Part shown: one piece after another, positions 1 to 5,009 of the stretch
Numbering within the stretch: position 1 is the first letter of the stretch
Layout of the letters: every line of letters begins with the position of its first letter
NCBI GenBank assembly: GCA_027297485.1
Contig: JAPUHZ010000217.1
Coordinates: 1 to 5,359 of the forward strand
Length of the DNA: 5,359 nt
Direction of reading: 5' to 3'
Source: Deltaproteobacteria bacterium
Lineage (GTDB): Bacteria > Desulfobacterota_B > Binatia > UBA9968
Made by a program: the position numbers and the translations under genes
The notes under the pieces: generated by a model
What the model was told of the DNA's origin: nothing
Database searches by the model: none
The model's input: only the letters and a program-made list of their open reading frames with translations

Positions 1-87
1 TCATGCCAAATGAAAATCGCGTGGAAAGCTCACGAAATCCTCCAACATTGAAGGCAGCACCCAAGAGAACAAGAACCATCTGATCCT

Positions 88-105
88 AGAATTGAATTCA
101 ATTCT
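88..105. repeat. 18-bp perfect palindrome
   Basis: The sequence AGAATTGAATTCAATTCT reads identically on both strands, is centred on GAATTC and has no loop. Symmetry ends at the next base on each side. It lies in an AT-rich non-coding stretch between the left window edge and the ferrochelatase remnant, about 190 bases upstream of the antitoxin start. It could be a dimeric-protein operator or a chance AT-rich palindrome. It is far from the predicted antitoxin promoter, so autoregulation through this site is not obvious. The rest of positions 1-150 shows nothing I can assign. Confidence 0.5.
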
Positions 106-152
106 CCTTCCATAGAATCTTGCCTTAAAGCCGTATGTTGGTGTACGTCAAG

Positions 153-224
153 CCTCATAGTCGCCTCAATCCCCTCAGCCGTAATGCGGATGACCGCGGG
201 ATGGTCGTTCAAAAAGCGAATTTC
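153..224 (-). pseudogene. Remnant of a ferrochelatase (hemH) 3' end
   Basis: Read on the minus strand, this stretch encodes EIRFLNDHPAVIRITAEGIE followed by ATM. This matches the C-terminus of the intact HemH in this window (IRF, then LNDHPTFVRMMAEVIEVTV). The LNDHP block is a conserved C-terminal ferrochelatase segment. At the DNA level, positions 156-212 align without gaps to 1003-1059, a constant offset of 847 bases, with roughly three quarters of bases identical by eye. This includes 14 identical bases at 199-212. Upstream, a 12-base in-frame deletion removes four codons (RASS in the intact protein), and a TAA stop lies at 231-233. Past the match the frame runs on to unrelated residues and ends near position 30. 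There is no room for a functional enzyme, so this is a decayed or foreign fragment rather than a gene. Confidence 0.72.
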
Positions 225-263
225 TTCTGCTTATACCAGGTGACATCTGGGTCGATGGTCGGA

Positions 264-292
264 TTGACTTAGTTTACTTCTTAGGCTATAAA
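264..292 (+). promoter_or_regulatory. Sigma70-type promoter of the toxin-antitoxin operon
   Basis: TTGACT (264-269) and TATAAA (287-292) are separated by exactly 17 bases, each matching the sigma70 consensus at five of six positions. The usual start point, seven bases past the -10 box, falls on or next to the antitoxin ATG at 299, so the mRNA would be leaderless or nearly so. An AAGGA sequence (291-295) lies just before the ATG but overlaps the -10 box and would not be in that transcript. I see no convincing inverted-repeat operator over the promoter, although Phd-type antitoxins usually repress their own promoter. Confidence 0.7.
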
Positions 293-298
293 GGAACC

Positions 299-544
299 AT
301 GATTAAGCTCAATATCCATGAGGCGAAGACCCATTTGTCACGCTATCTGGGAAAGCTGGTCCGAGGGGAGTCGATTCTCTTGTGCAAGAGGAACGTCCCG
401 ATTGCGGAGATTCGCGCTCTTCCGCGAAACCGGAGGACCAAGCGCCCGGTTGGGCTTGCAAAGGGAACGTTCAAGGTACCGCCTGAGTTCTTCGAGCCTC
501 TGCCCGCCGATGTGTTAGCCTCTTTCTATCACCAGGGACGATGA
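299..544 (+). CDS. Phd/YefM-family antitoxin of a VapBC-type module
   Basis: This 81-residue protein is the expected DNA-binding antitoxin that neutralises the PIN toxin encoded next to it. Residues 4-18 (LNIHEAKTHLSRYLG) match the Phd/YefM N-terminal signature, which forms the dimeric DNA-binding fold. VRGESILLCKRNVPIAEI (22-39) is the family's second conserved block (GE-x-I-x-L-x-R-x-x-x-P-x-A). The C-terminal half contains GLAKGTFKVPPEFFEPLP and then ADVLASF, the tail that family members use to wrap around and block the toxin. Length and start are typical: Phd proteins begin just before the NIHEAK motif. Its stop codon overlaps the toxin start (ATGA at 541-544), so the two are translationally coupled. 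By family knowledge it should be proteolytically labile and autoregulatory. It is called Phd-type rather than AbrB- or RHH-type VapB from the motif. Confidence 0.9.
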   Translation: MIKLNIHEAKTHLSRYLGKLVRGESILLCKRNVPIAEIRALPRNRRTKRPVGLAKGTFKVPPEFFEPLPADVLASFYHQGR

Positions 545-927
545 GGCTCCTTCTGGATACTTCCACCTTTTTGTGGATCATCATTGATTCTCCTGAGCTT
601 TCGACCCGTGCACGTGAGGCTTTTGTCGATCCGGAGAATGAAGTTTATCTGAGCTCGGTCTCTGCATGGGAGATTGTGGTTAAATATGTGCTGGGGCGGC
701 TTCCCCTACCAGACTCGCCGGAGCGATTCGTTCCATCCCAGCGTGATCAGCATGGCATTAAGGCCCTGCCGCTTGACGAAGATTCAGCCTTGCATCTGGC
801 CCGCCTTCCTATGCTCCACAAGGATCCTTTTGACCGCATGCTGGTGTGTCAGGCGATCGTTCATGGTCAGGTGATTCTAACCCCGGATAGTCTTGTCTAC
901 CAATACCCGGTTCGAACCCTGTGGTAA
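541..927 (+). CDS. vapC: PIN-domain toxin, VapC family ribonuclease
   Basis: This 128-residue single-domain PIN protein is predicted to be a Mg2+-dependent endoribonuclease that inhibits translation when free of its antitoxin. The acidic active site is complete: D6 in LLLDTS, E44 in the SAWEI motif, D98 in the DPFDR motif (D95 is also conserved here) and D116 in ILTPDS. VKYVLGRLPLP (47-57) and the LPMLHKDPFDRMLVCQA stretch (89-105) are typical of the subgroup paired with Phd-type antitoxins. The usual DTHALLW N-terminal motif reads DTSTFLW here, so His is replaced by Ser, but the catalytic Asp is kept. Length is standard and the gene appears intact and functional. The start overlaps the antitoxin stop by four bases, with AGGGA shortly before it. 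The gene ends 42 bases before the convergent hemH stop. The RNA target cannot be predicted from sequence. Confidence 0.92.
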   Translation: MRLLLDTSTFLWIIIDSPELSTRAREAFVDPENEVYLSSVSAWEIVVKYVLGRLPLPDSPERFVPSQRDQHGIKALPLDEDSALHLARLPMLHKDPFDRMLVCQAIVHGQVILTPDSLVYQYPVRTLW

Positions 928-930
928 GGC

Positions 931-959
931 CGTGCCGGGCGGCTTTCAACGCCGGCATG
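931..959. terminator. Possible convergent hairpin between vapC and hemH
   Basis: The arms CGTGCCGG (931-938) and CCGGCATG (952-959) form an 8-bp stem with one G-T pair and a 13-base loop. It sits between the two convergent stop codons, where a bidirectional terminator would be expected. Neither strand has a T-run directly after the stem, so it is not a classical intrinsic terminator. It may only slow polymerase or protect 3' ends. Confidence 0.3.
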
Positions 960-969
960 ATAGAAGGCG

Positions 970-1923
970 TCACGCTTGGCCGGTGGGCTGCTTCGTCCCC
1001 TTCACGGTCACCTCGATCACCTCAGCCATCATGCGGACAAAGGTTGGATGGTCGTTCAAGGAACTGGCACGCAGGAAACGTATCCCCAGTCCTTCGGCGA
1101 TCCCTCTCGCCTCGATATCGAGGTCATAGAGCATCTCCACGTGGTCGCAGACAAAGCCGATGGGGGCCACCACGACCTCGCCTACGCCTTCGGCTGCCAA
1201 GGTCCGAATGGCTTGGCCGATGTCGGGTTCGAGCCAGGGCTCGTTTGGCTTGCCGCTCCGGCTTTGGTACGCAACCGACCACTGTCGATGGCCCAGACGC
1301 TCGGCCACTAATCGGGAAGTCTCCTGAATCTGGTCAGCGTAAGGGGAAGGCGCCGCCATGGCTGTGGGCACGCTGTGGGCTGTGAAGATGAGCGGAGTGG
1401 TTTTGCGCTTTTCCACCGCAACCTTCTCTAGGGCAGATTGACTCTGTTCGGCTAGGGCTTGAATAAAGAGCGGGTGGGCATGCCAACCGGGACAGTAATC
1501 GATATGGGGTGCATGGCCACCCAGTTCAGCTTGTGCCCCGGCGACGCTTTTTTGATAGCGTTCCCAGCTTGCCTCCGTTTGCTGGGGGGAGAGGATGAAG
1601 CCGAGCGCCCTCTTCACGCCGTCGGCCGTCATGCGTTCCAGTGTCTCTCGAAGAAAAGGATTCGAGTGACGCATCCCCACGTAAACCGATAGAAACAAGC
1701 CCCGCCCCTTGAGCGCCTTTTCAAGGGCACGTCCCTGCCGAAGGGTGATCTCATTAAACGGAGATCGCCCGCCTACTGCCTCGTAGTGGTGGATGACCTC
1801 TTCGATTCGTTGCGGTGGTACGGGATGACCCCGCAGCACATGCGCAAGAAAGGGGCGAATCTCCGCCGGTGAGGTAGGTCCGCCAAAGGCTATCAGGAGA
1901 ACCGCTTCATGAGAAAGGGACAT
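970..1923 (-). CDS. hemH: Ferrochelatase
   Basis: This class II ferrochelatase inserts Fe2+ into a porphyrin in the last or next-to-last step of heme synthesis. With the chosen start it is 317 residues, a normal bacterial length. The ATG at 1923 is chosen because the family begins a few residues before the first strand (LLIAFGGP, 9-16), because GGTGAGG lies about eight bases upstream, and because this start leaves a 10-base gap to hemE. A longer frame would begin at 1974 inside hemE. H183 in IFTAHSVP is the catalytic and metal-site histidine, and E263 in GFVCDHVEMLYDLD is its acidic partner. YVGMRHSNPF (81-90) and LSPQQTEAS (111-119) are further family blocks, and SLNDHP marks the C-terminus. 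The FGGP and FVCDHVE style resembles coproporphyrin ferrochelatases of Gram-positive bacteria, so the substrate (protoporphyrin or coproporphyrin) is unsettled. It is the last gene of the hem cluster. Confidence 0.95.
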   Translation of the reverse strand: MSLSHEAVLLIAFGGPTSPAEIRPFLAHVLRGHPVPPQRIEEVIHHYEAVGGRSPFNEITLRQGRALEKALKGRGLFLSVYVGMRHSNPFLRETLERMTADGVKRALGFILSPQQTEASWERYQKSVAGAQAELGGHAPHIDYCPGWHAHPLFIQALAEQSQSALEKVAVEKRKTTPLIFTAHSVPTAMAAPSPYADQIQETSRLVAERLGHRQWSVAYQSRSGKPNEPWLEPDIGQAIRTLAAEGVGEVVVAPIGFVCDHVEMLYDLDIEARGIAEGLGIRFLRASSLNDHPTFVRMMAEVIEVTVKGTKQPTGQA

Positions 1924-1933
1924 TGCCGGAGCC

Positions 1934-2968
1934 TCACCGCGCACTAAGCTCATGCACGGCCCGCACCATCGCAATGACGTGTTCTACCGGAGTATCGGGA
2001 AGGATACCATGGCCCAAGTTAAAGATGTGTCCCGGCCTCCCGCGGGCACGCCGAAGAATCTCCGCAACCCGGCGGCTGATCTCCTCTGGAGGGGCAAAGA
2101 GCGCGACTGGATCCAGGTTTCCCTGTATCCCGACATCGTATCCCACACACTCCCAGCCCTCATCCAGATTGACCCGCCAATCCAGACTGATAATGTCCCC
2201 GCCCGCGGCGCGTATCAGCTTAAGCAACCCGGCGGTCCCAGTGCTGAAGTGGATTACGGGAACGCCGGGTGTCAGCGCGTCGATCGCAGCGCGCATGTAG
2301 GGAAGGACATATTCCTGATAGTCGTCTGGGGTCATACAACCGACCCAGCTGTCGAAGATCTGCACCGTCTCCGCACCTGCCTCAATTTGGGCGTTAAGAT
2401 ATCTGGCAACGGCGCGTGAAAGGCGCTCCATCAGTGCGCGCCATGCCCCTGGATCAGAATAGATCAGTCGCTTGGTGTGGATATAGTTGCGTGAGCTGCC
2501 ACCTTCAATAAGATATGAGGCCAGGGTAAATGGCGCCCCGGAAAATCCGATGAGTGGGACCTTACCGTTCAGCGCTGCACGACTCTTGCGGACCGCCTCG
2601 AAGACAAAGGGGAGCGCGTCTTTTGGGTCAAATTCCGGCAGGCGATCCACATCGACACCGGTGCGCACGGGGCGGTGAATCAAAGGCCCATTATTTTCTG
2701 AATACTCTAGCCCTACGCCCATAGGCTCAAGGAGTAAGAGGATATCGGCAAAGAGGATGGCGGCATCCACGCCTAGGCGCTCGACGGGGGTCACGGTTAT
2801 CTCGGCGGCCAGATCCGGGCGCTTGCACAGTTCCAGAAAACCAAATTTGGCCCTGAGCTTGCGGTACTCCTCCATGTACCGTCCCGCCTGCCGCATGAGC
2901 CACACTGGAGTGTATGGAACTTTCTCGCGACGGCAGGCGGCAAGGAAGGGGTGATTCGGGTTGGTCAT
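1934..2968 (-). CDS. hemE: Uroporphyrinogen decarboxylase
   Basis: This enzyme removes four carboxyl groups from the acetate side chains of uroporphyrinogen III to give coproporphyrinogen III, in the cytoplasm and without a cofactor. The 344-residue protein carries the family hallmark TPVWLMRQAGRYMEEYR near the N-terminus, with substrate-binding R26 and R30. The key aspartate is D75 in ILFADIL. Y152 lies in GAPFTLASYLIEGG, S206 in QIFDSWVG, and H320 in the C-terminal NLGHGI motif, so every active-site position I can place is intact. The ATG at 2968 fits the family N-terminus (MTNPNHPFLAACRRE). An in-frame ATG at 3058 would add 30 unrelated residues and overlap hemD by 68 bases. The Shine-Dalgarno before 2968 is weak (GAG within GCTGAG). 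The gene follows hemD by 22 bases and precedes hemH by 10, consistent with one transcript. Confidence 0.97.
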   Translation of the reverse strand: MTNPNHPFLAACRREKVPYTPVWLMRQAGRYMEEYRKLRAKFGFLELCKRPDLAAEITVTPVERLGVDAAILFADILLLLEPMGVGLEYSENNGPLIHRPVRTGVDVDRLPEFDPKDALPFVFEAVRKSRAALNGKVPLIGFSGAPFTLASYLIEGGSSRNYIHTKRLIYSDPGAWRALMERLSRAVARYLNAQIEAGAETVQIFDSWVGCMTPDDYQEYVLPYMRAAIDALTPGVPVIHFSTGTAGLLKLIRAAGGDIISLDWRVNLDEGWECVGYDVGIQGNLDPVALFAPPEEISRRVAEILRRARGRPGHIFNLGHGILPDTPVEHVIAMVRAVHELSAR

Positions 2969-2990
2969 AATCTCAGCAGGCACTCGACCC

Positions 2991-3854
2991 TCAGCCTTTA
3001 GATACTTTTCTGCGCTTCTCCTCCAAGAGTGATCGGCCGCGTCGCGCCACGGTAGCAATCAGGTGGCCCATTTTGGGATGATCGGGTTCGAGATCTGCCT
3101 TGAGGCCGAAGTGTTCCAGTGCCTCACTACAGACAGGGCCAATGGAGGCGATCAGGACGTGCGCGAATGCTTGGCGCAGGGATTGATCCAGGCGCTCTTC
3201 CGTGGCTACTCGGAAGAGATGATCCACCTGTGTCGCGTTGGTAAAAAGGGTAATCTCAACCCGACCGTCGATAACGTCACGCAAAGCCGAGCGGAGGGGG
3301 CCAGTATCTTCCGGGAGCGCCCAGCGGTATACCGCTACACGCAGGACCTCAGCCCCACGGGCCTTGAGGCCTGCTATAAGCTCCGGATTGGTTATGCCGT
3401 ACTCCTGCACCGCTACCTGTTGGCCCTGTACCGGCGCCTTCGTGTCCAGCTCAGATAGGATCTCACGCCAGGTGTTAGGTTCGGGCACGCTGATGGTTGG
3501 TACCAACCCTAGCTCCTTTAGGGCAGCAACAGGTTTGGGGCCGCGTGTCACCAACCTCACACGTCCAAGCGTAGCCGCCAGCCTTTCCCGGGAGTATTCG
3601 CTTGCTACGGCCTCGACGAGCGTCCGCGTGCCGACGCCGGTTAGGAGAATAACGATGTCGATCTTTCCCGCCTCGAGCCGACGGACAAAATCAAGCGCGA
3701 CGCTGTTTTGGCTGAGAGGGATCTCGCGCATTGAGGGGGCAATGATGGGTTCGCCTCCGTAGCGCCGGATCAGTTCCGCCATCTCTCTCGCGCGCCGGCT
3801 CTCAAAGGATACGATCTTAAGGCCCTCCAGGCCGGCTTGCTGGTGTGCCTCCAT
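2991..3854 (-). CDS. hemD: Uroporphyrinogen-III synthase
   Basis: HemD closes linear hydroxymethylbilane into uroporphyrinogen III with inversion of ring D, the branch-point tetrapyrrole for heme, siroheme and cobalamin. The protein has 287 residues, slightly longer than the usual 250-270 because of an N-terminal extension and a basic C-terminal tail (EEKRRKVSKG). The two-lobed fold is recognisable. Lobe one starts at LKIVSFESRR (12-21) and RRYGGEPIIAPSMREIPL (30-47), with LTGVGTRTLVEAV (71-83). Lobe two contains VAVQEYG (147-153), VYRWALPED (175-183) with the conserved tyrosine Y176, TLFTNATQVDHLF (202-214) and SIGPVCSEAL (237-246), then EPDHPKMGHL (256-265). HemD diverges widely, but this combination is diagnostic. 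The ATG at 3854 lacks a clear upstream Shine-Dalgarno. GGAGG occurs only just after the ATG, so the exact start is slightly uncertain. It is the first hem gene of the cluster, 33 bases after dinB. Confidence 0.93.
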   Translation of the reverse strand: MEAHQQAGLEGLKIVSFESRRAREMAELIRRYGGEPIIAPSMREIPLSQNSVALDFVRRLEAGKIDIVILLTGVGTRTLVEAVASEYSRERLAATLGRVRLVTRGPKPVAALKELGLVPTISVPEPNTWREILSELDTKAPVQGQQVAVQEYGITNPELIAGLKARGAEVLRVAVYRWALPEDTGPLRSALRDVIDGRVEITLFTNATQVDHLFRVATEERLDQSLRQAFAHVLIASIGPVCSEALEHFGLKADLEPDHPKMGHLIATVARRGRSLLEEKRRKVSKG

Positions 3855-3892
3855 AAAGTCAACTGTTAGGGGGTTCGCACTTAAAAGTCAAC
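3855..3892. repeat. 9-bp direct repeat bracketing the dinB-hemD gap
   Basis: AAAGTCAAC occurs at 3855-3863, touching the hemD start codon, and again at 3884-3892, where it contains the dinB stop codon. The copies are 29 bases apart in the same orientation. The right copy also forms a small inverted repeat, AAGTC-AAC-GACTT (3885-3897). On the gene strand each copy contains TTGACT, which resembles a -35 box, but no matching -10 box was found. Chance or a small slippage duplication is the simplest explanation. Confidence 0.4.
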
Positions 3893-5009
3893 GACTTCGG
3901 GTATGGGGTGTGGCTATGCCAATTGCCTCCTCTCCATATTTTTCGCGCAGGCGGTCGATACCACGGTAGAGTTTTTCCCACGAGAGGCGTTTTCGGATGT
4001 CGAACATAGACTCCTGCCAGCCCGAGCTTAAAAGAGCGCTTGTGCTTACACCCAAGAGACGGACCGCTCCGCCCGGGATAAGATTTTTTCTCAGCAGGTC
4101 CCGCGCTACCTCAAAGATCTCGCGGTCGAAGCAGGTGGGGGTGGAGAGGGTCCGGGAGCGGGTGATGGTCTTAAAATTAGTGTAGCGGATCTTCAATGTG
4201 ATGCAGCGGGCATGGCTGCCCTCTTGACGTAGTCTTTGCCCTACCTCTTCCACCAGCTCCCACAAAACCCCTTCCATCTTTTCTCTGTCTTTCAGTGATC
4301 TATCTAAAGTGGTCTCGTTACCGATGGAGTGATCGCGGCTTCGGACCTCATGTCCCGCTCCCTTAAGATCGAGATATCGGCCCCTGAGGTCAGGGTTTCT
4401 CAGCAGCTCCCCGATCGTTTTTATTTTTCGCTGTAATAATTCCCTGTGGGTTTTCGGCCCGACTCCTGGGATCGACTCGACCGGGAGGGGAGAGAGAAAG
4501 GCCTGCTCCGAACCAGCAGGCACATCGATCAGCCCGTGCGGCTTAGCCAAAGTAGCCGCGATCTTCGCCACAACTCGACTACTTGAAAGTCCGCCCGAGG
4601 CGGAAAGACCAAGCTCTTTTTCTATTCGCATGATGATCTCGCGGGCGGTCTTTAGGGGCGGGCCGAAAAGCCTTTCCGTTCCGGTAAGATCCACGATGCC
4701 TTCATCGATCGAGATGGCGTGAACCTCCGGCGAGTATTGCTCCAGAATAGCGAAGACCTTATGGGAGAATTCGTTATAAATCCGCCTTTGGTTGGGGAGA
4801 AAGATCCCATGGGGACAGAGTTTTTTTGCCTGGAAACCTGGCATTGCCGAATGGACACCATATTTTCTTGCCTCATAAGATGCTGAGGTCACTACCCCTC
4901 TGCCGCTCTCCCCACCTACAATGACCGGCTTGCCTTTCAAAGCAGGATTCAGCACCTCTTCCACAGAGGCAAAAAAGGCGTCCATGTCGATATGAAGGTA
5001 ACAGGACAT
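3888..5009 (-). CDS. dinB: DNA polymerase IV (Y-family translesion polymerase)
   Basis: This error-prone lesion-bypass polymerase has 373 residues and spans the palm, fingers, thumb and little-finger domains. HIDMDAFFASVE (6-17) supplies the first metal-binding aspartate D8 and the steric-gate residue F13. RGVVTSASYEARKYGVHSAMP (38-58) is the fingers and nucleotide-binding segment. SIDEG (100-104) supplies catalytic D102 and E103. The thumb helix-hairpin-helix is IPGVGPKTHRELL (180-192). The little finger runs from about residue 235 and includes RLLGVSTSALL. QESMF (332-336) fits a QxxLF-type clamp-binding motif just before the conserved KLYRGIDRLREKYG end, as in Gram-positive-style DinB. The position after the DE pair, usually Ala, is Gly. 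AGGGA about six bases before the ATG at 5009 supports this start. I see no LexA box upstream, so SOS control is not shown. The gene appears intact. Confidence 0.95.
   Translation of the reverse strand: MSCYLHIDMDAFFASVEEVLNPALKGKPVIVGGESGRGVVTSASYEARKYGVHSAMPGFQAKKLCPHGIFLPNQRRIYNEFSHKVFAILEQYSPEVHAISIDEGIVDLTGTERLFGPPLKTAREIIMRIEKELGLSASGGLSSSRVVAKIAATLAKPHGLIDVPAGSEQAFLSPLPVESIPGVGPKTHRELLQRKIKTIGELLRNPDLRGRYLDLKGAGHEVRSRDHSIGNETTLDRSLKDREKMEGVLWELVEEVGQRLRQEGSHARCITLKIRYTNFKTITRSRTLSTPTCFDREIFEVARDLLRKNLIPGGAVRLLGVSTSALLSSGWQESMFDIRKRLSWEKLYRGIDRLREKYGEEAIGIATPHTRSR

Noticed and set aside
30..212. Leftward 60-codon frame at the left end as a real small gene
   Set aside because: Its first 20 or so residues match the C-terminal end of HemH and the rest is cysteine/serine-rich sequence of no known type. 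It has only a TTG start inside the matching region, so a pseudogene fragment explains it better.
921..1385. Rightward open frame of about 154 codons opposite hemH
   Set aside because: It is antisense to a clearly conserved ferrochelatase, its product is Arg/Ser/Pro-rich low-complexity sequence with no family motif, and it has no ribosome-binding site. It is a shadow of high-GC coding sequence.
1952..2419. Rightward open frame of about 155 codons opposite hemE
   Set aside because: It is antisense to hemE, whose active-site residues are fully conserved. The frame shows no motif of its own.
2969..3058. Longer hemE N-terminus starting at 3058
   Set aside because: The extra 30 residues match nothing in the family and would overlap hemD by 68 bases. 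The conserved N-terminus begins at the ATG at 2968.
3238..3762. Rightward open frame of about 174 codons opposite hemD
   Set aside because: It lies wholly antisense to the well-supported hemD and has a Ser/Arg/Thr-rich composition and no recognisable domain.
3885..3897. Small inverted repeat AAGTC-AAC-GACTT as a dinB terminator
   Set aside because: The stem is only 5 bp with a 3-base loop, overlaps the dinB stop, and has no T-run. It is too weak to terminate transcription.
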